Source: an uncultured Eubacteriales bacterium (GTDB lineage Bacteria; Bacillota; Clostridia; Oscillospirales; Acutalibacteraceae). From it: a DNA stretch of 11,367 bases. The stretch's first letter is position 1. The number at the start of each line of letters is the position of its first letter. The notes beneath the pieces are model-generated. The model searched no databases. It saw only the letters and a program-made list of their open reading frames with translations, and was not told the DNA's origin. Both the position numbers and the translations under genes were made by a program. This document shows positions 1-7,664 of this stretch, one piece after another. The stretch spans positions 1 through 11,367 of the forward strand of contig ONXZ01000024.1 in the NCBI GenBank assembly GCA_900321905.1, read 5' to 3'.

Positions 1-16
1 ATCATTCCTGAGTTTT

Positions 17-517
17 TTATTCTTTAACATATGTCGGTGCGGTTTTTGGTGACTTGCCTTTGATTACATTGTGGTAGTAAGCGTAAGTCATAGGCGTGTC
101 GTCCGACAGAACTTCTGCGCCTGTTACTTCGCCGAGGAAAACGGTGTGTGTTTCGCTCTCCATAGTATCAATCACCTTGCAGGTGATGTGTGCGATACTG
201 CCGTCTACAACAGGCAGGAAGTTCCTGACCTCAGGCGTTTTGGCAAACTTGTCAAAATCCCTGCCGCTGCGGAAACCGAAAGTGCCGATTGTAAGCGGTG
301 CAGTGTTTTCGCCAAGCACGTTAATTGCGAACATACCCGAATTCTTAATGCACTCGTTTGTGAAATTGCTGTGGTTAATGCTGACCGCGATAGTAGCAGG
401 CTCAGCAGTTACCTGCATTGCGGAGTTTGCCGTGCAGCCTGTCGGCTTGCCGCCGTCCGCCCAGGAGGTAACAACGTAAACGCCGTAGGATAATTTTGTA
501 AATGCAAGGGGGTTCAT
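17..517 (-). CDS. Flavin reductase family protein (Hrb-like, without rubredoxin domain)
   Basis: This is a 166-residue protein of the FMN-binding split-barrel flavin reductase family. Such enzymes are cytoplasmic and move electrons from NAD(P)H to bound or free flavin. The N-terminal stretch beginning MNPLAFTKLSYGVYVVTS and the later ANSAMQVTAEPATIAVSIN region closely resemble, from memory, the flavin domain of the high-molecular-weight rubredoxin (Hrb) of Moorella, the electron donor to FprA. The protein stops shortly after the motif KSPKTAPTYV, which is about where Hrb continues into a rubredoxin domain, so this is the flavin domain alone. The ATG is preceded by AAGGAG at 8 nt. The gene lies directly downstream of the flavodiiron gene on the same strand, separated by a structured repeat, which supports a role as its reductase (inference). 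The exact electron donor cannot be read from the sequence. Confidence 0.88.
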   Translation of the reverse strand: MNPLAFTKLSYGVYVVTSWADGGKPTGCTANSAMQVTAEPATIAVSINHSNFTNECIKNSGMFAINVLGENTAPLTIGTFGFRSGRDFDKFAKTPEVRNFLPVVDGSIAHITCKVIDTMESETHTVFLGEVTGAEVLSDDTPMTYAYYHNVIKGKSPKTAPTYVKE

Positions 518-541
518 AGGGGTTACTCCTTTCAGTCATAA

Positions 542-686
542 CAGTTTGCAGTTTCCAGTAACCAGTTTGCAGTTTCAGGTAACCAGTTTCCAGCATTTGG
601 TGAGCTTCGCTCACACTCATTATAATAGGTGTGGACGGAGTCCACCCTCTGCTGGATACTGGTATCTGGAAACTGGATTCTGATTA
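542..686. repeat. Heptad-armed intergenic element A
   Basis: The left arm (542-597) is eight 7-bp units of the type CAGTTTC, CAGTTTG and CAGTAAC. The right arm (652-686) is five 7-bp units of the type CTGGATA and CTGGAAA, which is the same CCAGNNN heptamer in inverted orientation. Between them lie hairpin 1 (GTGAGC at 600-605, loop TTC, GCTCAC at 609-614), an AT-rich spacer containing TATAAT, and hairpin 2 (GTGGAC at 631-636, loop GGA, GTCCAC at 640-645). The right arm ends on the fprA stop codon (684-686). The left arm begins about 10 bp upstream of the flavin reductase ribosome-binding site as read on the minus strand. The element therefore fills nearly the whole gap. It is one of five relatives in the window. 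Confidence 0.9.
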
Positions 687-1853
687 AAATTCCTTCATAA
701 TCTCTTCAGCAAGAGCGTCGAGTTCCATAACGGTTGCGTCGGTTACGCGGGTTTTGATTGAAACTGTTTTGTCAAGTATTTTAATGTTCTGCATCTGCTC
801 AAGTTCAGCGCGCATAGTCTTGATTGCCGACGGCGCCCATGATGTATTTTCAACAAGACCGACGGTGCGGTTTTGGAAACTCTTTGACTCGAGGTGGTGC
901 AGGAAATCTGCCATCGGCGCAAACACACCTGCGTCGTAACTTGAAGCCATAAGCACTACAACGCTGTGGCGGAAGGCGTCCTCAACGCACTCTGCAATAT
1001 CATCGCGCGACAGGTCTGCAAACGCAACGCGCGGACAACATCTCTGCTCGAGGATTTTCTCAAGTTTGAGCGCGGCTTCCTTAGTGTTGCCGTGAATTGA
1101 AGCAACTGCGATGAATACGCCTCTGTCCTCAGGCTCATATTTTGACCAGGTGTCGTAAAGTCTTAACACCTCAGGAATTGTGTCGGTAAGAATAGGACCG
1201 TGAAGCGGACAGATTGTCTGAATATCAAGTTTGCCTGCCTTTGCAAGGAGCGCCTGAACCTGCTTGCCGTACTTGCCGACGATGTTGAAATAGTATCTTC
1301 TTGCCTCGCAAGACCAGCCTTCGTCAGCGTCGATTGTGCCGAACTTACCGAATGCGTCTGCCGAGAAAAGCACCTTGTCCGTGCTGTCATATGAAACCAT
1401 AACCTCAGGCCAGTGTACCATCGGCGCCATCATAAATGTGAGTTTGTGATAGCCGAGGTCGAGCATATCATTTTCCGTAACAGAGCGTGTTCTTGCAGGG
1501 TCAACATCGCAGAACTGCGGAAGCATACGCATAGCGCCTGCCGAAAGTATAATCTTCATATCAGGATACTTATCCGCTGCTGCCTGAATGCTGAACGAAT
1601 GGTCAGGCTCAAGGTGATGAACAATAAGATAATCAGGCGTTCTGCCCTCAAGCGCTTCGTCAAGATTGGCAAGCCATCTGTCAACTGCAATTTTGTCAAC
1701 GCCGTCGCAGATAGCAACCCTTTTGTCGAGAATGAGATATGAGTTATACGCCATACCGTTTTCGAGCATATACTGTGACTCAAAAAGGTCAATGTCATAA
1801 TCGTTGACACCGATATATTTAATGTCTGTACTTCTTTCAAATTTAACAATCAT
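684..1853 (-). CDS. fprA: Flavodiiron protein (A-type flavoprotein, FprA/ROO family)
   Basis: This 389-residue cytoplasmic enzyme belongs to the family that reduces O2 to water and/or NO to N2O in anaerobes. The metallo-beta-lactamase-like half carries the full diiron ligand set: H80, E82, D84 and H85 in HHLEPDHS, H147 in MVHWPE, D166 in FSADAFG, and H218 in CPLHGP. A flavodoxin-like half follows from about residue 246, with the FMN phosphate loop ASIHGNTKEAA near 251-261. There is no C-terminal rubredoxin or flavin reductase extension, so this is the short class A type and needs an outside electron donor. The flavin reductase next downstream is the obvious candidate. The ATG follows AAGGGG at about 7 nt, and a promoter lies at 1892-1920. 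The choice between O2 and NO as physiological substrate cannot be settled from sequence. Confidence 0.95.
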   Translation of the reverse strand: MIVKFERSTDIKYIGVNDYDIDLFESQYMLENGMAYNSYLILDKRVAICDGVDKIAVDRWLANLDEALEGRTPDYLIVHHLEPDHSFSIQAAADKYPDMKIILSAGAMRMLPQFCDVDPARTRSVTENDMLDLGYHKLTFMMAPMVHWPEVMVSYDSTDKVLFSADAFGKFGTIDADEGWSCEARRYYFNIVGKYGKQVQALLAKAGKLDIQTICPLHGPILTDTIPEVLRLYDTWSKYEPEDRGVFIAVASIHGNTKEAALKLEKILEQRCCPRVAFADLSRDDIAECVEDAFRHSVVVLMASSYDAGVFAPMADFLHHLESKSFQNRTVGLVENTSWAPSAIKTMRAELEQMQNIKILDKTVSIKTRVTDATVMELDALAEEIMKEF

Positions 1854-1891
1854 AATTGATTCCCCTTTTTCTATTATTAACTAACAATCAC

Positions 1892-1920
1892 ATTTTACAA
1901 TAAAATCTGTATTATTGCAA
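1892..1920 (-). promoter_or_regulatory. Predicted sigma-A-type promoter of fprA
   Basis: On the minus strand a -35 box TTGCAA (1915-1920) is followed by a 17-bp spacer and a -10 box TAAAAT (1892-1897). It lies about 40 bp upstream of the fprA start. The -35 box is only 6 bp from the -35 box of the divergent kinase promoter, so the two could share regulators or compete for polymerase (inference). Confidence 0.65.
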
Positions 1921-1926
1921 CTATAA

Positions 1927-1955
1927 TTGATTATTTTAGTCACTTATGTTATAAT
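1927..1955 (+). promoter_or_regulatory. Predicted promoter of the NahK-like kinase gene
   Basis: TTGATT (1927-1932), a 17-bp spacer and a perfect TATAAT (1950-1955) form a good vegetative promoter. Transcription would start near 1962, leaving only about 9 nt before the ATG at 1971. The only ribosome-binding-like sequence is GGTGA at 1962-1966, so the mRNA would be nearly leaderless if this promoter is the one used. Confidence 0.65.
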
Positions 1956-1970
1956 GCAGTTGGTGATTAT

Positions 1971-3071
1971 ATGGAGAATATTAAAACCATCCTCGGCAAA
2001 TTTGATTTTAAGGGCGACCTTGTGTCGTGCAAAGAATTCGGCTCGGGACATATTAACAAGACATATATAGCAAAATACGACGAAAACGGCACGGAGCAGT
2101 GTTACGTTGTGCAGCGTGTCAACGGCAACGTGTTTAAGAACATTGACGAACTGATGGAAAACGTGTTTGCCGTTACATCTTACCTGCGTGAAGTTATAAA
2201 ACAAAACGGCGGCGACCCCGACCGCGAAACGCTGCATTACATAAAGACAAAAGACGGCGCTAAATACTATCGCGGCGACGGTAATTCCTGCTACCGCGCA
2301 TACGTTTTTGTTAAGGACAGCATTAGTTACGACTTTGCTGACACGGAAGAACTCTTTGGCGCAAGCGGAATTGCGTTTGGCAAGTTTCAGAGAATGCTCG
2401 GCGGTTTTGATTCGGGCAAACTTTATGTGACTATACCGAACTTCCACAACACTATCTGGCGGTACGAAAACGAGTTTTTGCCTGCGCTGCAACTCGACGT
2501 TAAAAACCGCGCAAAAAACTGTGAAGCGGAGATTGAATTCATCAACAGCCGCAAGAACGAGATGGGCAAACTCGAAGCGCTTGCCGCAAGCGGTGAGATT
2601 CCGCTACGCGTGACGCACAACGACACAAAACTCAACAACGTTATGTTTGATAAAAACACAAACGAATGTGTTTGCGTTATCGACCTTGACACCGTTATGC
2701 CGGGTATTGCGCTGTTTGACTTTGCTGACGCTATACGCTTTGGCGCAAGCACCGCTGCGGAGGACGAGGCTGACCTTAGCAAGGTATCGCTTAACCTCGA
2801 CTACTTTGAAGCGTACGCAAAAGGCTTTTTGAGCGAAGCGGGCGATACTCTGAACGAATGTGAAAAAGCGAATCTCGCCTTCGCGTCAAAACTGATTACA
2901 CTTGAACTCGGAATGCGTTTCCTCACCGACTATCTGAGCGGCGACGTTTACTTTAAGACCGACTACAAAGAACATAACCTTGTGCGCGCAAAAAATCAAC
3001 TTGCCCTCGCAAAAGATATGGAGAGCAAGATGAGCGAGATGAACAGCATAATTTTAAATTGTCGGCAGTAA
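1971..3071 (+). CDS. NahK-like N-acetylhexosamine 1-kinase family phosphotransferase
   Basis: This 366-residue cytoplasmic protein has the aminoglycoside phosphotransferase/choline kinase fold. It resembles Bifidobacterium N-acetylhexosamine 1-kinase (NahK/LnpB) along its length, as judged from memory. Key parts are the nucleotide-loop region FGSGHINKTY (23-32), the catalytic loop IPLRVTHNDTKLNN (210-223) with D218 as expected catalytic base, the metal-binding IDLDT (237-241), LFDFADAIRFGAS (248-260) and a C-terminal GMRFLTDYLSGD block (314-325). NahK phosphorylates the anomeric carbon of GlcNAc or GalNAc released from mucin or milk sugars. That substrate is an inference here, and other hexoses are possible. 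No galacto-N-biose phosphorylase or transporter lies beside it. It is monocistronic: divergent promoter upstream, strong terminator just downstream. The start has a weak ribosome-binding site (GGTGA, 4 nt spacing), but no better start was seen. Confidence 0.85.
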   Translation: MENIKTILGKFDFKGDLVSCKEFGSGHINKTYIAKYDENGTEQCYVVQRVNGNVFKNIDELMENVFAVTSYLREVIKQNGGDPDRETLHYIKTKDGAKYYRGDGNSCYRAYVFVKDSISYDFADTEELFGASGIAFGKFQRMLGGFDSGKLYVTIPNFHNTIWRYENEFLPALQLDVKNRAKNCEAEIEFINSRKNEMGKLEALAASGEIPLRVTHNDTKLNNVMFDKNTNECVCVIDLDTVMPGIALFDFADAIRFGASTAAEDEADLSKVSLNLDYFEAYAKGFLSEAGDTLNECEKANLAFASKLITLELGMRFLTDYLSGDVYFKTDYKEHNLVRAKNQLALAKDMESKMSEMNSIILNCRQ

Positions 3072-3089
3072 TTAATTTTGCAAAAAACT

Positions 3090-3124
3090 AAAGGTTTCTG
3101 AAGAATTATACTTCAGAAACCTTT
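3090..3124. terminator. Bidirectional intrinsic terminator between convergent genes
   Basis: A perfect 14-bp stem (AAAGGTTTCTGAAG at 3090-3103 with its complement at 3111-3124) encloses a 7-nt loop AATTATA. T-rich tracts follow on both strands: CTTTTTAATT on plus, and AGTTTTTTGC on minus. It sits between the kinase stop (3071) and the permease stop (3129), so it can end both convergent transcripts. Confidence 0.93.
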
Positions 3125-3128
3125 TTAA

Positions 3129-4379
3129 TTATTCGCTTCTCAGTGCGTCTATCGGGCTGAGTTTTGCCGCCTTTCGTGCAGGGTAGATACCGAAAAACAG
3201 ACCTACGCCGCTTGAGAAAAGGAGCGCCAGAAGCACAAGCCAGATACTTATTTTTGGTTGTATGTCAATTATTGCACACGCGCCGAACGCGCCTGCTACG
3301 CCGAGCAGTACACCGATAAGTCCGCCGATAAGGCAAAGTATAATCGACTCCGTTAAGAACTGCATTGTGATTACACCCGTCTTTGCACCGAGCGATTTGC
3401 GTATACCGATTTCGCGCGTACGCTCTGTGACAGACACAAGCATAATATTCATAACGCCGATACCGCCAACTACAAGCGAGATTGCGCCAACGCCTGCGAT
3501 GAAGATTGTGAGAACCTTCATAACAATATCAACAATTTCAATATATGTTGCCATATTCTGCGCGGTGTACATACCGTTTTCATAATTGCTGTGCGCCGCT
3601 TTAAGGTAGTTCACAGTCGCATTGCCTACTGCGTCGTAGTCGGCGCCCTCCTCGGCAATAACGAACACGCTGCCGAGATGCGACTCGCCGCCTGTAATCT
3701 GCGTGAGCGTGGTACACGGCATAAACAGCGCTATAACCGGCTTATCCGAACTGGACTTGAACATATTTGACATGCCGCCTGAGCCGCCGAGCGAACTTGC
3801 AAGACTGTCAACATTTGCTACGCCGCAGACCTTAATTTTCATAGAAGTTCCGCTTGACGTGACTGTGACGGACTCGCCTGTTACATCTTCGTAGCCGTAG
3901 ACGCTTTTTGCCGACTCAATACCCATTACGGCAATCGGTGCGTTGGCGTCATATTCCTCGTCGTTGAAGAATCTGCCGTGCTCGCAGGTGCTTGTCATAG
4001 CAAACTGAACATCGCTGTTAACGCCAATCATCATAACGGTGGCTTCGGTTGCGGTTTTGTCAATCGTCGCCCTGCCAAAACCCATAAGCATTGGCGAGCA
4101 GCGCTCAACGTCCTTAACCTTCTTTTTAATGTTTGCAACATCGTCGAGCGTGATATAGTCGTTGTCCGTAGCCTGCGTTTCGTCAACGCTTACAAGAACG
4201 GCGTTTGAACCCATATCCTGAATAAGACCGACTATGTAGTCGCGCACACCTGTACCCGCGCCGACAATCATAATTACCGACGTGATACCGATGATGATGC
4301 CAAGCATTGTCAGAAGGGAGCGCATCCAGTTTGCCTTAATGCACTTTATAGCAATTTTTAGGCTTTCTGAAAAATTCAA
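3129..4379 (-). CDS. MacB-like ABC transporter permease (FtsX domain)
   Basis: This 416-residue membrane protein has the MacB permease layout. One membrane helix near residues 20-42 (LLTMLGIIIGITSVIMIVG) leads into an extracytoplasmic MacB_PCD-type domain (about 45-275). Three C-terminal helices follow at about 287-316, 340-370 and 378-400. The hallmark block GGIGVMNIMLVSVTERTREI (305-324) is intact, as is the C-terminal PARKAAKLSPIDALR. It has no nucleotide-binding domain and needs a separate ATPase, which is not encoded next to it. The start is TTG at 4377-4379. It is supported by AGAGGG about 8-9 nt upstream, by the family-typical N-terminus, and by the absence of an in-frame ATG before residue 19. 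It follows the adaptor gene by 12 bp, so the two are co-transcribed. The likely role is export of a peptide, lipid or toxic compound; the substrate is unknown. Confidence 0.93.
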   Translation of the reverse strand: MNFSESLKIAIKCIKANWMRSLLTMLGIIIGITSVIMIVGAGTGVRDYIVGLIQDMGSNAVLVSVDETQATDNDYITLDDVANIKKKVKDVERCSPMLMGFGRATIDKTATEATVMMIGVNSDVQFAMTSTCEHGRFFNDEEYDANAPIAVMGIESAKSVYGYEDVTGESVTVTSSGTSMKIKVCGVANVDSLASSLGGSGGMSNMFKSSSDKPVIALFMPCTTLTQITGGESHLGSVFVIAEEGADYDAVGNATVNYLKAAHSNYENGMYTAQNMATYIEIVDIVMKVLTIFIAGVGAISLVVGGIGVMNIMLVSVTERTREIGIRKSLGAKTGVITMQFLTESIILCLIGGLIGVLLGVAGAFGACAIIDIQPKISIWLVLLALLFSSGVGLFFGIYPARKAAKLSPIDALRSE

Positions 4380-4391
4380 AGTTATTCCCTC

Positions 4392-6143
4392 TTACTTGAC
4401 TTTTACTTTAAATGACTCTTCCTCGTAATCCTGACCCGGTGTGGCAACAATCTTGTCGCCTATCTTGAGTCCGCTTTTAACCTCATATGCAAAGTCGGAA
4501 TGTGCGCCGACCTCAATCTTGGTTTTGGTTACCGTTTCTGTAGCCTCGTCGTAAAGGTAAACGTATGAGCCGTCTTTTTCAAGCACGATTGACTCAATCG
4601 GAACTGTCGGAATGTCAGAGTAAGTGCCTGTTTTGATTTCAACGCTTGCTTCAAAACCTGCAATAATATTTTCGTCAGGGTCATCAACAGATACAACGCA
4701 CTCAACGCCTGCACCCTTTTCTGTAAGCGAGGACAGACCGCTGACGCCTGCCATTGAGCCGACAGAATCAAGCATCGAACTGTTTGATGAGCCTGTTGCT
4801 GTTGGTGCGATGCTGATAATCTCGCCCGTGTACTTGCCGTATGCGGTGGTGATATTCGCCTTCATACCGACTGAAACCTTGTGAACATCATATTCACCGA
4901 GTGAAATTGTAACAGCCATTTTATCAAGATTTTCAACTTTAATGCCTGTTTCAAGCGCCGAAGTCTGCTCACCTGATTTAACAGAACATTCCGTAACTAC
5001 ACCGTCGATAGTTGAAACCCAGCCGGCCTGCAGTTGCTGCTGTGATTTTTTGAGTTTGTCAAGCGCCGACTTTGTAGCGTTCATCGCCTGTTTCTGCGCG
5101 TTAAGCGTTGTGCCGCTTGCACCGATTGAAAACAGTTCGCGCTGAGCGTAAAGTGCGGAGAGTTGAAGTTCTGCGCTTGCGAGAGTAGCGTTATCGCTGT
5201 TTGCGATTGAACTGCCGATAGCCTTCCAGTTTACAGCCCTGACAGCCGACTCAACCATCTGCACAGCCACGCCGCTTTCAACAATAAGTTTGGTTTCGTC
5301 AATAAGTCCGGACTTGATAGCGTCGCTCATCGCCTTACCGGCAGCGTCTGCAATAGCCTGCGGTGAGTAGTCGCCTGAGTCAAGTTCTTTTGCAATACGG
5401 TTCATAACCTCGCGTGTGATAGCGTTCGTTGTTGTAATATCGTCGCTGAGTTTTGAGATAGTATCAGAGAGGTCCTGCAGCGCTTTCACAGCCTTTTCCA
5501 AATCGCTTGAAATATCTGATGTGTCGGGAATATTTATCGGCGAATCGTTTTTAGGTGTATTGCTTGAGTTTGCCTTGATTGTAGTTGATGTGGAAGTGAT
5601 ACTTCTGCGCTTTGTAGTTGAAGCCTTGGTTGTAGAGGCTTTTTTAGAAGTCGTCTTTTTGGTGGTGGTTGCAGCGGCTTTCTTTTTCTGCTGCTTTGCC
5701 ACCTTTTTTTCAAGCGCTTTAATCTGGCGGTTAACAGCGCGCAGTTTTTTAGCATTCTCCGCCTGGGTGTTCAGCGCTGAGTAATATGCGTTGCTCGAGT
5801 CGCTGTAACTTGCCTGGAGTGACGCAATTTCGCTGTCAAGTTCATCTGTTGAGAAAGTTGCGAGTTTGTCGCCCTTCTTGACAGTATCGCCGACCTTTAC
5901 ATAAACGTCCTTGCACTGTGCGACGGTGCCTGCCTTAAACTCCTTGCTTGCGCCCGAAGATATTTTGCCTGTTGCGTTAATGTCCTCAACAATCTCGCCT
6001 GTTTTGATTTCACTGAGGGAAACCGCAACAACTTTGTTGTTTGCTGAAACAGCAAAAACAGCACCGGCAATAAGTGCAATTACCAGAACTATGCAAATTG
6101 GTATAATGATTTTCTTCTTGTTACTCTTTTTGATTGTAGCCAT
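4392..6143 (-). CDS. MacA/HlyD-like efflux adaptor (membrane fusion protein)
   Basis: This 583-residue protein is anchored by one N-terminal membrane helix (12-33) after a lysine-rich start, with the rest outside the membrane. A split biotinyl-lipoyl-like domain is visible. Its first half is near 70-100 (DVYVKVGDTVKKGDKLATFS) and its second half near 373-395 (AGWVSTIDGVVTECSVKSGE). A beta-barrel-like region follows (about 408-510) and then a membrane-proximal domain to the end. Coiled-coil segments lie at about 101-152, 212-236 and 350-372. Between the first two is a Lys/Thr/Ser/Ala-rich low-complexity stretch (about 152-200), so the hairpin domain is much longer than in ordinary MacA proteins (about 370-390 residues). 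It probably couples to the downstream permease. The ribosome-binding site GAGAGG lies 8 nt before the ATG, and a strong promoter is at 6191-6219. Confidence 0.9.
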   Translation of the reverse strand: MATIKKSNKKKIIIPICIVLVIALIAGAVFAVSANNKVVAVSLSEIKTGEIVEDINATGKISSGASKEFKAGTVAQCKDVYVKVGDTVKKGDKLATFSTDELDSEIASLQASYSDSSNAYYSALNTQAENAKKLRAVNRQIKALEKKVAKQQKKKAAATTTKKTTSKKASTTKASTTKRRSITSTSTTIKANSSNTPKNDSPINIPDTSDISSDLEKAVKALQDLSDTISKLSDDITTTNAITREVMNRIAKELDSGDYSPQAIADAAGKAMSDAIKSGLIDETKLIVESGVAVQMVESAVRAVNWKAIGSSIANSDNATLASAELQLSALYAQRELFSIGASGTTLNAQKQAMNATKSALDKLKKSQQQLQAGWVSTIDGVVTECSVKSGEQTSALETGIKVENLDKMAVTISLGEYDVHKVSVGMKANITTAYGKYTGEIISIAPTATGSSNSSMLDSVGSMAGVSGLSSLTEKGAGVECVVSVDDPDENIIAGFEASVEIKTGTYSDIPTVPIESIVLEKDGSYVYLYDEATETVTKTKIEVGAHSDFAYEVKSGLKIGDKIVATPGQDYEEESFKVKVK

Positions 6144-6190
6144 AATACCGACCTCTCAGAGTTGAGTTTATATTATAATAATACAAATTT

Positions 6191-6219
6191 AGTATAATTG
6201 CTTATAGTATAATTGTCAA
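6191..6219 (-). promoter_or_regulatory. Near-consensus promoter of the adaptor-permease operon
   Basis: On the minus strand a perfect -35 TTGACA (6214-6219), a 17-bp spacer and -10 TATACT (6191-6196) lie about 50 bp before the adaptor start. It is the strongest-looking promoter in the window. No terminator hairpin was seen between the purD stop (6247) and this promoter, so read-through from the purine cluster is also possible. Confidence 0.78.
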
Positions 6220-6246
6220 TAACTTTTTGTAATAATTTTGTAACTA

Positions 6247-7527
6247 TTAGTTGTTTTTAGCCTCTAAAGCACGCTTGCCGATATCTTTGCGGTAGTGTTC
6301 GCCGTCAAACTTAATGAGTTCTACTGCTTTGTATGACTTTGCAAGTGCAGCCTGCAAATCTTTGCCAAGCGCAGTAACGCCAAGCACTCTGCCGCCTGAG
6401 GTGACGAGTTTGCCGTCCTTTATAGCGGTACCTGCGTGGTATACAGTGACGCCGTCAAGTTGACCGTCTGTAAGACCTGTAATCTCAATGCCCTTTGGGT
6501 AAGATTTCGGATATCCGCCCGATGCCATAATAACGCAGGCACAAGCCTCGTCAGACCACTCAATGTCGAGGTCAGACAGCGTTTCGTTGTTAATCGCTTC
6601 AAAAATATCAACGATATCGGTTTTAAGGCGAGGGAGCACAACCTGTGTTTCAGGGTCACCGAAACGGCAGTTGTATTCAATAACCTTTGCGCCCTTCGGT
6701 GTAATCATAAGTCCGAAATAAAGACAGCCTTTGAACGTTCTGCCCTCTTTGTTCATCGCCTCGATTGTAGGTATAAAAATTTTCTCCATACACTCTTTTG
6801 CAACTTCGTCGGTGTAGTAAGGGTTTGGCGAAACAGTACCCATACCGCCTGTATTGAGCCCTTTGTCACCGTCAAGAGCGCGCTTGTGGTCCATAGAACT
6901 CACCATCGGTTTAACGCACTTGCCGTCTGTGAAGGCAAGAACTGAAACCTCAGGACCTGTGAGGAATTCTTCAACGACAATATTGTTGCCGCTGTCGCCG
7001 AAAACTTTGTCCTCCATAATCTCGCGCACGCCTGCAACTGCTTCTTCCAGCGTTTCAGGGATAAGAACGCCCTTGCCGAGCGCAAGACCGTCGGCTTTGA
7101 TAACGGTAGGAAATTCGTTCTTTTCAGTTATGTAATCAATCGCGTCCTGCGCCTTGTCAAACACCTTGTACTCTGCAGTAGGAATACCGTATTTGAGCAT
7201 AAGATTTTTTGAAAAAACCTTTGAGCCTTCGATAATAGCCGCCGCTGCGTTTGGACCGAATGTCGCAAAGCCTGCTGCATTCAGCGCGTCAACCATACCA
7301 AGCACAAGCGGGTCGTCAGGCGCTACAACAACAAGGTCAACGCTGATTTTTTTTGCAAGCGCAACTACACCGTCAATGTCGCAAGCGCCGACATCAAAGC
7401 ACTCCGCGTCATACGAAATGCCGCCGTTACCCGGTGTGCAGGCAATGTAGTCAACCTTTGGTGACTGCTTGATTTTTCTGATTAAAGCGTGTTCGCGGCC
7501 GCCTGAACCGATGACTAATACTCTCAT
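6247..7527 (-). CDS. purD: Phosphoribosylamine--glycine ligase (GAR synthetase)
   Basis: This 426-residue enzyme joins phosphoribosylamine and glycine, using ATP, to give glycinamide ribonucleotide, the second step of purine synthesis. The N-terminal domain starts with MRVLVIGSGGREHAL and has the PGNGG turn (32-36). The ATP-grasp domain shows KADGLALGKGV (144-154), VVEEFLTGPEVS (184-195), LNTGGMGTVSP (224-234) and the metal-binding YNCRFGDPETQVVLPRL (285-301). Length and motif order are normal for PurD. The ATG is preceded by AAGGAG. It is the last gene of the purine cluster, separated from purO by intergenic element B. Confidence 0.97.
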   Translation of the reverse strand: MRVLVIGSGGREHALIRKIKQSPKVDYIACTPGNGGISYDAECFDVGACDIDGVVALAKKISVDLVVVAPDDPLVLGMVDALNAAGFATFGPNAAAAIIEGSKVFSKNLMLKYGIPTAEYKVFDKAQDAIDYITEKNEFPTVIKADGLALGKGVLIPETLEEAVAGVREIMEDKVFGDSGNNIVVEEFLTGPEVSVLAFTDGKCVKPMVSSMDHKRALDGDKGLNTGGMGTVSPNPYYTDEVAKECMEKIFIPTIEAMNKEGRTFKGCLYFGLMITPKGAKVIEYNCRFGDPETQVVLPRLKTDIVDIFEAINNETLSDLDIEWSDEACACVIMASGGYPKSYPKGIEITGLTDGQLDGVTVYHAGTAIKDGKLVTSGGRVLGVTALGKDLQAALAKSYKAVELIKFDGEHYRKDIGKRALEAKNN

Positions 7528-7541
7528 TTGTTGCTCCTTCT

Positions 7542-7664
7542 TTAGTTATGAATTATGAGTTATGAATGATGAATTTCGGGTGCTCGCCGCACAGGCATTA
7601 TATAATGGGTACGGGCGGAGCCCGTCATAAATTCATAATTCATCATTTATCATTCATAATTCTA
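7542..7664. repeat. Heptad-armed intergenic element B
   Basis: The left arm (7542-7576) has five 7-bp units around TGAATTA. The right arm (about 7626-7664) has TCATAAT-type units, the same heptamer inverted. Inside are a weak hairpin 1 (GTGC at 7580-7583, GCAC at 7589-7592), an AT-rich spacer with TATAAT, and hairpin 2 (ACGGGC at 7611-7616, loop GGA, GCCCGT at 7620-7625). Hairpin 2 keeps the stem length and GGA loop of element A, but its stem sequence is changed on both sides. The right arm runs into the purO stop codon (7662-7664), and the left arm stops a few bases before the purD ribosome-binding site. Confidence 0.88.

Noticed and set aside
542..597. Possible CRISPR or minisatellite array
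   Set aside because: The units are 7 bp with no spacers and are matched by inverted units at 652-686. They are the arms of a structured element.
610..635. TATAAT in the spacer of element A as a promoter
   Set aside because: On the minus strand no acceptable -35 box lies 16-18 bp upstream. On the plus strand only a weak TTGGTG at 18 bp was found, and other copies vary at this site.
5416..5784. Plus-strand open frame of 122 codons with a hydrophobic, valine/phenylalanine-rich product
   Set aside because: It is the reverse reading of the Lys/Thr/Ser-rich part of the adaptor gene. Its composition follows from that strand, and it has no support of its own.
6144..6246. Terminator after purD
   Set aside because: The region is AT-rich and has T runs, but I found no GC-containing stem in front of them. 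Only the adaptor promoter is supported.
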